A stretch of DNA of 11,175 bases from DASTHV01 sp035718045 (GTDB lineage Bacteria; Patescibacteriota; Saccharimonadia; Saccharimonadales; UBA10212). Positions 5,272-11,175 of this stretch are shown here, one piece after another. The notes under the pieces are model-generated. The model did not search any database, was not told the DNA's origin, and was given only the letters and a program-made list of their open reading frames with translations. Each line of letters begins with the position of its first letter. Position 1 is the first letter of the stretch. A program made the position numbers and the translations under genes. Location of the stretch: NCBI GenBank assembly GCA_035718045.1, contig DASTHV010000069.1:1-11175 (forward strand), written 5' to 3'.

Positions 5272-5350
5272 AGGACATAGGGAGCAGGGAATATTATGTC
5301 CTAGGTCCTCTAGCCTGTGTCCTAAAATACTTAACTTGTTAAGTATTTTA
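5272..5350 (-). repeat. Dispersed repeat, copy B (inverted relative to copy A)
   Basis: This is the inverted partner of 3192-3279. In the shared orientation it has the palindrome (5350-5323), ACAGGCTAGAGGACCTAGG (5318-5300) and CCCTATGTCC (5282-5273). AGGACATA (5272-5279) and TATGTCCT (5295-5302) form an internal 8-bp hairpin. It fills the whole gap between the helicase and the RpfB-like gene and supplies the helicase stop codon. Confidence 0.6.
5323..5350. promoter_or_regulatory. Perfect 28-bp palindrome, operator-like site copy 2
   Basis: TAAAATACTTAAC (5323-5335), TT, then GTTAAGTATTTTA (5338-5350) is a perfect 13+13 palindrome containing TTAACTTGTTAA, one base off the AdcR/ZitR consensus. 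It includes the helicase stop codon (5348-5350). As a hairpin it could also weakly terminate transcription, but the stem is nearly all A/T and no long T-run follows. Confidence 0.6.
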
Positions 5351-7522
5351 GATTTTCTTTAAGGGCGCAAAGGCGATGTTAAGTTTCTTGGTACCTTTGC
5401 CTTTGAAATAAATCGTGGCCGTTTCGCCTTCTAGCTCTACAATCGTACCGACCCCGAATACGCTATGTTTAACCCCATCTCCCTCTTCCAGCTCCGGGAC
5501 ATAGCGAGGCTCATCGTTACGCGCCGCATCCAAGGAGTTTGCCCCGAAGGCGGACTGACCAAGCCAACCGTAGGACGGTTCGGAAGACGTAGCCGCGGTA
5601 TCTATGTCTGATAAGAACCGGCTAGGCGGATTATGCTGGCGGCCGCCGTAGAGAGTCCTTTCGATAGCGTAAGTAAGATAAAGTTCCTCTTTGGCACGGG
5701 TCATGCCTACATACATCAGGCGTCTTTCCTCTTCCATTTCATTGGCTTCGTATAGCGCTCGGCTATGCGGCAACACCGTTTCTTCTAGCCCGGTTATAAA
5801 CACCACCGGAAACTCCAAGCCCTTGGCAGAATGAAGCGTCATAAGCGTTACAGCATTTTTTCCAAAATCGGCGTTATCCAAATCGCTGACCAGCGCTACT
5901 TCTTCTAAAAATCCAGCCAAGCCCGCTTCTTCGTATTCGCGGGCCACGCTGAGCATCTCTTTAACGTTCTCTACTCTGGCTTCGCCCTGCGGCGTTCCGT
6001 CTTGCAAAAAATGCAGATAGTCCAGGCGCCGCAGCAGGCTATCGATTAGTGTCGCCGGCAGCAGCTCATCCATTTGAATTCGAAAACTGGAAATTATGTC
6101 GGATAGTTCGGTAAAGCCGGCGCGAGCCTTGGGAGTTATGTCAACGCAGGCGGCGGCTTTTGCCAAGCCGCCTTCCAAATTATAGCCGGCAGCCGCTCGC
6201 CAAGCAGTGAAGGCCTCTAGAGACTTAGCACCGATTCCCCGGGCCGGCACGTTAACGATTCGTTCAAAGCTGGCTGTATCTTCCGGCTGATAAATTAGCC
6301 GCAGATAAGCCATCACGTCTTTGACTTCTTTACGATCGTAAAACCGTACGCCGCCGACAATCCGGTAGGGCAGTCCGTAGTGTACAAAAACTTCTTCCAG
6401 CGCCCGGCTTTGAGCGTTTGTCCGATACAAAACCGCGAAATCTTTATAACTGCGCGCACGAATGTCGGCGGCGTTTTTAATCCGCCGCACAACCGTTTCG
6501 GCCTCGGCCCGCTCGGTGCTGACCTGCAGTATTTGAATCGGCTGGCCGGCACCGGCCGCGGTCCACAGCTTCTTATCACTGCGTAAGTGGTTTTGAGAAA
6601 TCACATTATGGGCAGCATCTAGGATATTCTTGGTACTGCGGTAATTCTGCTCCAGCTTAATCACCGTGCAGCCAGGAAAATCTTTTTCAAAATTCAAGAT
6701 ATTGCGGAAGTCGGCACCGCGCCAACTGTAGATGCTTTGCCAATCGTCGCCGACTACGGCGATATTACGATGAGCGCCAGTAAGCAATTTAATAAGTTTA
6801 TATTGCGCGGTGTTGGTATCCTGGTACTCATCGATCATGACGTATTTGAATTGAGCCTGCCATTTTTGACGAAGTTCGCTGTTATTGGAAAGCAGCTCTA
6901 CCGTGCGGCTAATCAAATCGTCAAAATCCAGTGCCGAAGCATCTCTAAGTAGTTTTTCGTAAAGCGGATAGACTTTGGCCGCGGCGCGCGTAGCCGGACT
7001 GAACTGGGCGTGAGCAGTATACTCCGCCGGGGCAACCATCTCGTTTTTAGCGCCGCTTATCAGCGAGGAAAGCAGGCGCGGCGGAAAACCTTTTTCATCA
7101 ATTCCAGCCTGCCGGCTTGATTGCTTTATGGCCGCTTGGCGATCACCCTCGTCCCAAATTACAAAGTTGCGGGCTATGCCAATATGCTCACCGTCTTGGC
7201 GTAAAATCCGCACACAGATCGAGTGAAACGTGCCCATATAGGGCATGAAACTGCGGTTATTTTCGGATTGCCCTAATAACTTAGCTACTCTGGACCGCAT
7301 CTCGCCGGCGGCCTTGTTAGTAAAGGTTACCGCCAGGATGTTAAACGGTGTCGCTTTACGGGCGAATAAGATATAAGCAATGCGGTGGGTCAGTGTTTTA
7401 GTCTTGCCGCTACCGGCGCCGGCCAAAATCAGCAGCGGCCCCTCTATAGCTTGGACAGCGCGCTTTTGCTCGGGATTCAAATCCTTGAGCAATTCTAAAT
7501 CAACAGTCTCTCGGTCTGACAC
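5348..7522 (-). CDS. pcrA: UvrD/PcrA-type superfamily 1A DNA helicase
   Basis: A 724-residue ATP-dependent 3'-5' DNA helicase for repair and replication-fork clearance. All SF1 motifs are present: LNPEQKRAV Q-motif region (15-23), Walker A AGAGSGKT (34-41), Ia VTFTNKAA (65-72), DEYQDTN (231-237), GDDWQSIYSWRGAD (258-271), QNYRS (292-296), TLHSAKGLEF (562-571) and VGMTRAKEEL (605-614). The C-terminus from about 678 (EEGDGVKHSVFGVGTIVELE) is the Tudor-like tail typical of PcrA, which contacts RNA polymerase in bacilli. The length fits the family. The start is GTG 7522: no in-frame ATG precedes the Walker A and only an AAAGAG sequence touches it, so initiation may be weak. It lies 20 bases after the membrane-protein gene. 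Confidence 0.94.
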   Translation of the reverse strand: MSDRETVDLELLKDLNPEQKRAVQAIEGPLLILAGAGSGKTKTLTHRIAYILFARKATPFNILAVTFTNKAAGEMRSRVAKLLGQSENNRSFMPYMGTFHSICVRILRQDGEHIGIARNFVIWDEGDRQAAIKQSSRQAGIDEKGFPPRLLSSLISGAKNEMVAPAEYTAHAQFSPATRAAAKVYPLYEKLLRDASALDFDDLISRTVELLSNNSELRQKWQAQFKYVMIDEYQDTNTAQYKLIKLLTGAHRNIAVVGDDWQSIYSWRGADFRNILNFEKDFPGCTVIKLEQNYRSTKNILDAAHNVISQNHLRSDKKLWTAAGAGQPIQILQVSTERAEAETVVRRIKNAADIRARSYKDFAVLYRTNAQSRALEEVFVHYGLPYRIVGGVRFYDRKEVKDVMAYLRLIYQPEDTASFERIVNVPARGIGAKSLEAFTAWRAAAGYNLEGGLAKAAACVDITPKARAGFTELSDIISSFRIQMDELLPATLIDSLLRRLDYLHFLQDGTPQGEARVENVKEMLSVAREYEEAGLAGFLEEVALVSDLDNADFGKNAVTLMTLHSAKGLEFPVVFITGLEETVLPHSRALYEANEMEEERRLMYVGMTRAKEELYLTYAIERTLYGGRQHNPPSRFLSDIDTAATSSEPSYGWLGQSAFGANSLDAARNDEPRYVPELEEGDGVKHSVFGVGTIVELEGETATIYFKGKGTKKLNIAFAPLKKI

Positions 7523-7542
7523 TCTTTAATTTTAACAGCTGC

Positions 7543-8724
7543 CTATTGTGTTGAGCCGGGCGAAACCTGTACGGTGCCCAACAGCGTCTTGATATTATCG
7601 CCGTTTGTCATAGCGGCGTCCTTGACCCGCAAAACCACCAGCTCAGGGTCAGTCAAGTTCTTGGTGTAGAGGTCGCCGATAACCGTTTTACCGTCTGGGC
7701 CTGTAGTTTTTAGCTGGACGATCGTAGAGTCATCCAGCTCGGTCGCATCGGTCAGCGGACCCTGATCACAGGTAACGGTAGAAGGAGTATCAATCTTAGC
7801 AGTGGTCGTAAAGTGCAAAATCGATTTGTAGATTTTGGCGTCATTGGTGCCGGTACACCACTGTAAGAAGTCGTAGTAGGTGGCCGTGCGGGCTGGTGGT
7901 AAGTACTTAGCTGAAGTCACCGCGACCTGAACATCCTTATTACTAGCAAAATTAACGGTATAGGCGTAGGTTCCATCCGACTGGTTGGTACCACCGCGCT
8001 TAGAGTAGCCTGGCTCGGCGTTGGAAGTCGGTTGGCCCCAGGCAGTTGGCGCATCAAAGACTATATCAGTTGTGGCCAAACGATATTCGGTAAAGCCGGC
8101 AGGTACAGTATGTACATTGCTTGTCTTAGGCTTGGGGGCTGGCGCTGGCGCCGCCGTAGCCGCTGGCTTTTGTTTGAAGATGTGGACGGGCAAATTGAGG
8201 TTATTGTGTATCAAGCCGGAGTCAAGCGCCAAATAGACTCCAATCAATACCAAAAATACTATCAAAACACCTAAGGGCCAATGGCGCTTTTTGTTAGCCG
8301 TGACATGCAGATCTTCGATTGAATGTACGGCGCCGGGCTCTACTGATTCGGGTAGCGGCTCGGGTTGCGCCGGTGGGCTTTCTGTATAGGCTGGCGGCAG
8401 TGACTCCGGTTCGGCCGATGGAAAGACTGCCGGCCCGGCGGAATCCTCAAATCTGGCGGGCTCGCTGCTGGCCGGAGGCTGGTTTGGCAGTGAATCCGGG
8501 ACCGCGGCCGCTGCCGCGGAATCATCATTATCAAATGGCAATTGCTCGCCAGTCGACATATCTTGGACATTTATTTTTATGGCCTGCCCGGCTGAATCGA
8601 AAGTATCTCTGACCATCGGATCGCTGACCTGTGGCTGATGGCCGACTATAATCGGCCGGCTGGTCGGCGAAGCTCCTACCTGGCCCGGCTTACTCACGTC
8701 AAAAACCCTGTCTTCGTCAGGCAT
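7543..8724 (-). CDS. Single-pass membrane protein of unknown function
   Basis: I do not recognise the family. The 393-residue protein has a long N-terminal part (1-147) rich in Pro, Ser, Glu and Ala (for example SESPPAQPEPLPES-like stretches around 104-130), predicted disordered. It is followed by KKRHWP and a membrane helix at about 149-167 (PLGVLIVFLVLIGVYLALDS). A PAATAAPAPAPKPK linker (187-200) leads to a C-terminal domain of about 190 residues, presumably outside the cell, with two cysteines (C290, C319) that could pair. By the positive-inside pattern (KKRHW before the helix) the N-terminus is cytoplasmic. ATG 8724 has a strong Shine-Dalgarno, GGGAGG, inside the 3' end of tpiA. It may be a surface or signalling protein; nothing here decides. 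Confidence 0.8.
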   Translation of the reverse strand: MPDEDRVFDVSKPGQVGASPTSRPIIVGHQPQVSDPMVRDTFDSAGQAIKINVQDMSTGEQLPFDNDDSAAAAAVPDSLPNQPPASSEPARFEDSAGPAVFPSAEPESLPPAYTESPPAQPEPLPESVEPGAVHSIEDLHVTANKKRHWPLGVLIVFLVLIGVYLALDSGLIHNNLNLPVHIFKQKPAATAAPAPAPKPKTSNVHTVPAGFTEYRLATTDIVFDAPTAWGQPTSNAEPGYSKRGGTNQSDGTYAYTVNFASNKDVQVAVTSAKYLPPARTATYYDFLQWCTGTNDAKIYKSILHFTTTAKIDTPSTVTCDQGPLTDATELDDSTIVQLKTTGPDGKTVIGDLYTKNLTDPELVVLRVKDAAMTNGDNIKTLLGTVQVSPGSTQ

Positions 8725-8727
8725 TCT

Positions 8728-9504
8728 CTATTCCTCCCTATTCCTCTGCCACTGGCGTGCCGACTTAACGATACTGGAAAAATCATGGTAATTCAGGCTT
8801 TCATGGCCTACCAAAAAGCCGTCTAGGCCGTCGATATTTAAATAGCCTTGGACTGCCTCCGGTATGACACCGCCGCCATACAGAATTCGCACCTCTTTGG
8901 CTGTCCTCTCGCTGAAGACATCTTTAACATAGTGCCGGATGTATTTGATAACTTCCTCGGTTTGATCTGGTTTGGCGACTGTTTCGGTGCCGATAGCCCA
9001 GACCGGCTCGTAAGCGATAACTATATCGCGAACTTCACTGGAGGTCAGATTACTAAGCGCGGTCATAAGCTGATCATGCAACACCTGCTTGGTCTCGCCT
9101 TCTTCCCTTTCCGGTTTGGTCTCGCCGATGCATAAAATAGGCATAATGCCGTTGCGTACAGCCGCGGCCATTTTGTCGCGGATCATATCCAGGTCTTCAT
9201 GAAAAATATGGCGCCGTTCACTATGACCCACGATTACGTAGTGAACTAGGTCACGCAACATGGTAAAGCTAACTTCGCCGGTAAAGGAGCCTTCGTCGCG
9301 CCAATAGGCATTTTGGGCCGCCAAGCGGAACTTGCGACGATCTATTTGTAAACTCAGGGGCTGCAGGGTCAGCATGCTGGGCGCTAACACTACCTCGATA
9401 TCCCTATAGATATTGATGCGCTCCTGCAAGCGGTGAACCAACAGGCTGGCCTGACTGGCGTTCAGGTGCATTTTCCAGTTGCCGACTATCAGAATTTTAC
9501 GCAC
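8728..9504 (-). CDS. tpiA: Triosephosphate isomerase
   Basis: TpiA interconverts dihydroxyacetone phosphate and glyceraldehyde 3-phosphate in glycolysis. Family motifs are GNWKMHL near the N-terminus (catalytic Lys), VGHSERR (catalytic His), YEPVWAIGTE (catalytic Glu and the start of loop 6), LYGGGV, and DGFLVGHESL, where the family usually has GGASL. The frame also permits GTG 9513, but AAAGG (9514-9518) touches that codon while it lies 9 bases before GTG 9504, so I take 9504 (258 residues). The gene follows pgk by about 56 bases and precedes the membrane-protein gene by 3. The last codons (RQWQRNREE) and stop come from an AGGAATAGGG repeat-like stretch. Confidence 0.94.
   Translation of the reverse strand: MRKILIVGNWKMHLNASQASLLVHRLQERINIYRDIEVVLAPSMLTLQPLSLQIDRRKFRLAAQNAYWRDEGSFTGEVSFTMLRDLVHYVIVGHSERRHIFHEDLDMIRDKMAAAVRNGIMPILCIGETKPEREEGETKQVLHDQLMTALSNLTSSEVRDIVIAYEPVWAIGTETVAKPDQTEEVIKYIRHYVKDVFSERTAKEVRILYGGGVIPEAVQGYLNIDGLDGFLVGHESLNYHDFSSIVKSARQWQRNREE
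8733..8738 (-). promoter_or_regulatory. Ribosome binding site for the unknown membrane protein
   Basis: GGGAGG on the minus strand, 8 bases before ATG 8724. It lies within the last codons of tpiA, whose stop is only 3 bases upstream of the ATG, so the two genes are probably translationally coupled. The site belongs to a short AGGAATAGGGAGGAATA stretch that resembles part of the dispersed repeat. Confidence 0.7.
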
Positions 9505-9560
9505 TTTTCCCACCCTTTACTGTTTATGCTTATTGTACACGAAAGGGGCAAACTGGGATA

Positions 9561-10865
9561 TCATTTTTTCGACTGCAAAACCTCTAGCCCGGGCAATTTA
9601 TGCCCGCTTATTAATTCTAACGTGGCGCCACCGCCAGTCGACACGAAACTAAAATCTTCGGTCAGTCCTTGCAATTCCACATAACTGACCGTATCACCGC
9701 CGCCCACTAGGCTAAACGGCTTGTTGGCGTGCTTGTTCGAATCGCCGATTATCGCCTCTACTATCGTATGGGTGCCGTGGGCGAACGGATCATGCGCTCC
9801 GGCGATTCCTTTAGTCTCGGTTACGCCGCAAGTACCGTTCCAGATAACCGTTTGAGCCAGCTTAATGGCGCCGGCGATCTGGGCGGCGCTAACCGGGCCG
9901 ATATCCAGTATCATTTCGTCTTCGGCCACCATATAGGCCGCCGGCTTGGGAATTTTTGGATAGGCTTCGATGTCAGCCAAATTATTGCCAAAGATGTCCA
10001 CGATGCGGGTCGGTGCCGAGCCGTCGGTCTTTTTTGAAACCACTACGTCGGTCGGTATTAAAAAATTGAAATTGCGGCGGCGTTCTTCCTTTTTGGCGCG
10101 CTCCATAATTTCTTTGGTGGTGTCCAGCAGCTCCCTTTCGGCTTTGCTTCGGCCGACGCCGATCTTCTCACTCAGCAAAAAATCATTGGCCATGGCGCCC
10201 ACTACCGCCACGCAATCCGACAATTCGATTAACTTATCCAGAACTTCGAGCTTATCGCTGATTTTGGCGCCACCAACGACCGACACTAAAGGCCGGGCCG
10301 GTTTTTTTATAACTTGAGTAACCGTTTCAACCTCTTTGGCCAGTAAAAGCCCGGCGACTGAAGGCAACAAGTGGCTAATGGCCTCGGTAGAAGCATGCGC
10401 CCGATGGACAACCCCGAAGCCGTCCTGGACAAACACCTCGGCCCGGGTCGTATCGACCAGCGCCTTGGCAAAATTCTTGTCGTTTTTTTCCTCTTCCGGA
10501 TGAAAGCGTAAATTCTCTAAAAGCAAAATTTCATGCTCGCCCAAAGCCCCGGCGGCTTTTTGGGCCTGCGGACCGATGCAATCGCCGGCGAAATGAACTT
10601 TGCGCCGGAGTAGTTTAGCTAAATGTTCGGCCACCGGTTTGAGGCTGAACTCTTTATCTTCTGGGCTTTTGGGCCGGCCAAGGTGAGAGATAATAATCAA
10701 ACGGCTGCCCTTTTTGCCAAGGATATATTCAATGGTCTGCAGCGATTGCCGCATACGATAATCGTCGGAGATCTTTCCGTCGGCGACCGGCACGTTATAG
10801 TCGGCCCGCATCAGGACCCGTTGATTTTCCAGTTTTATGTCTTTAACGGTTTTTTTATTAAACAA
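9561..10865 (-). CDS. pgk: Phosphoglycerate kinase
   Basis: Pgk makes ATP from 1,3-bisphosphoglycerate in lower glycolysis. Visible motifs: RADYNVP (20-26), SHLGRP (60-65), ENLRFHPEE (117-125), QDGFGVVHRAHAST (147-160), VVGGAKISDK (196-205), WNGTCGVTE (342-350, where the common form is WNGPMG), VGGGDTVSYV (387-396) and STGGGATLELISG (409-421). At 434 residues it is longer than the usual 390-400, mainly through loops in the nucleotide domain. The start is TTG 10865, supported by AAGG (10876-10873) at 7 bases; the nearby GTG is in another frame and stops at once. It lies between tRNA-Glu and tpiA and likely heads the glycolytic part of the operon. Confidence 0.95.
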   Translation of the reverse strand: MFNKKTVKDIKLENQRVLMRADYNVPVADGKISDDYRMRQSLQTIEYILGKKGSRLIIISHLGRPKSPEDKEFSLKPVAEHLAKLLRRKVHFAGDCIGPQAQKAAGALGEHEILLLENLRFHPEEEKNDKNFAKALVDTTRAEVFVQDGFGVVHRAHASTEAISHLLPSVAGLLLAKEVETVTQVIKKPARPLVSVVGGAKISDKLEVLDKLIELSDCVAVVGAMANDFLLSEKIGVGRSKAERELLDTTKEIMERAKKEERRRNFNFLIPTDVVVSKKTDGSAPTRIVDIFGNNLADIEAYPKIPKPAAYMVAEDEMILDIGPVSAAQIAGAIKLAQTVIWNGTCGVTETKGIAGAHDPFAHGTHTIVEAIIGDSNKHANKPFSLVGGGDTVSYVELQGLTEDFSFVSTGGGATLELISGHKLPGLEVLQSKK

Positions 10866-10932
10866 TGGCCACCCTTAGTTCTTATGTTCTACGGTTTCAG
10901 TATGGCAAAAAATAGCGGCAAATTCCATTTTT

Positions 10933-11032
10933 AAAGCGTATTTGGTGACCCCTACGGGAATCGAACCCGTGTTGCCGGGATGAAAACCCGGTGTCCTAGG
11001 CCACTAGACGAAGGGGCCACCAAATACGCTTT
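10933..11032. repeat. Inverted repeat flanking tRNA-Glu
   Basis: AAAGCGTATTTGGTG (10933-10947) is exactly complementary to CACCAAATACGCTTT (11018-11032). In the precursor RNA this places 14 leader bases against the discriminator, the CCA and 10 trailer bases, stacked on the 7-bp acceptor stem, for a helix of about 21 bp. Confidence 0.85.
10943..11018 (-). tRNA. tRNA-Glu (anticodon UUC)
   Basis: A 76-nt cloverleaf with encoded CCA. The acceptor GGCCCCT (11018-11012) pairs with AGGGGTC (one G-U), and the D-arm has TAGTGGCCTAGGA. The anticodon stem CCGGG/CCCGG closes the loop TTTTCAT with anticodon TTC, and the T-arm ACGGG-TTCGATT-CCCGT is canonical. The discriminator is A, followed by CCA at 10945-10943. 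The tRNA is enclosed in a longer inverted repeat that pairs its leader with the CCA end and trailer. Confidence 0.97.
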
Positions 11033-11042
11033 AGTCAGCGCA

Positions 11043-11050
11043 ATTTTACC
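11043..11050 (-). promoter_or_regulatory. Extended -10 promoter of tRNA-Glu
   Basis: On the minus strand GG-TAAAAT (preceded by T, so TGG-TAAAAT; hexamer 11048-11043) is an extended -10 box. The predicted start is near 11036, giving a leader of about 18 bases that consists almost wholly of the strand pairing with the trailer. No good -35 is seen. Confidence 0.45.
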
Positions 11051-11075
11051 ATAATCTATATCTGTTAGAAAGGGG

Positions 11076-11174
11076 TCAGCAGCGACGACGGCGATTTACG
11101 ATGTAGTGCCCTATGGCGCCCAACGAGCTGGCGCCGGTAAAGATACCCAAAACATCGCCTACTCCTGTATTGGG
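11076..11174 (-). CDS. C-terminal LPXTG-type sorting signal of a surface protein (partial)
   Basis: An open frame enters from the right edge and ends at TGA (11078-11076). It reads PNTGVGDVLGIFTGASSLGA, then a short hydrophobic stretch, then NRRRRC. This has the three parts of a sortase signal: (L)PNTG, a hydrophobic segment of about 20 residues, and an Arg-rich tail. The base before the PNTG codons is G, which allows Leu (CTG/TTG) just outside the window. Sortase would cleave between Thr and Gly and attach the protein to the envelope. The rest of the protein is not visible, and the final Cys after the Arg run is unusual. The frame is short, so confidence rests on the motif pattern. Confidence 0.6.
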   Translation of the reverse strand, partial: PNTGVGDVLGIFTGASSLGAIGHYIVNRRRRC

Positions 11175-11175
11175 C

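Noticed and set aside
5323..5350. Palindrome as an intrinsic terminator of the helicase gene
   Set aside because: The stem is nearly all A/T and only about four T follow. The same motif recurs at a promoter, so a binding site is the better reading, though weak termination is not excluded.
8319..8612. Arg/Pro-rich open frames on both strands over the proline-rich segment
   Set aside because: Alternative frames of the biased coding sequence of the unknown membrane protein; no start signals or recognisable domain.
1..11175. CRISPR array, riboswitch or rRNA
   Set aside because: No regularly spaced repeats, no recognisable riboswitch core and no rRNA segment were seen on either strand.

Overview
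This window most likely comes from a member of the Candidate Phyla Radiation, probably Candidatus Saccharibacteria (TM7). That is inference, not proof. The points for it are compact, nearly gap-free gene packing; a small FNR-like oxidoreductase; a membrane-anchored cupredoxin and a DoxX-like protein; an RpfB-like cell-wall lytic enzyme upstream of rsmA; a Gram-positive-style (L)PNTG sorting signal; and a proline-rich single-pass membrane protein of no recognisable family. The standard code is used: the genes contain no in-frame UGA, and UGA ends the right-edge gene.

Left part (1-909): the C-terminal end of a probable site-specific recombinase (+) runs into the 3' end of a complete tmRNA gene (ssrA, -, 172-584). 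It also contains the tmRNA terminator on its antisense strand. This looks like the edge of an element that uses ssrA as its attachment site. The tmRNA has its acceptor stem, helix 2 and CCA end. Its T-loop and the matching D-loop position are not canonical, and its tag frame is long (29 codons). About 325 bp of hairpin-rich DNA separates it from the next gene.

Middle-left (910-2755, +): an FNR-type oxidoreductase, an ArsR-like repressor abutting it, a cupredoxin-fold membrane protein lacking the copper Cys, and a DoxX-like membrane protein that appears to be transcribed without a leader. Together they resemble a small redox/stress module.

Right part (2752-11175, all -): reading in the direction of transcription, the 3' end of an (L)PNTG surface protein, tRNA-Glu(UUC), pgk, tpiA, an unknown membrane protein, a PcrA/UvrD helicase, an RpfB-like protein, rsmA, and then a MarR-family regulator whose 3' end overlaps the DoxX gene tail to tail. 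The genes from pgk to rsmA are packed tightly enough to form one or two operons, combining lower glycolysis, DNA repair, wall remodelling and ribosome maturation. pcrA (GTG), tpiA (GTG) and pgk (TTG) use non-ATG starts.

The most unusual signals are: (1) an approximately 80-90 bp dispersed repeat in two inverted copies (3192-3279 and 5272-5350), each made of a MarR/AdcR-like palindrome plus TAGG/CCTA-type arms and overlapping a gene's stop codon, with a possible third fragment at the end of tpiA; (2) the joint departure from consensus in the D- and T-loops of the tmRNA; (3) a tRNA-Glu whose leader and trailer form a long perfect helix that buries the CCA end; and (4) the recombinase/tmRNA overlap.
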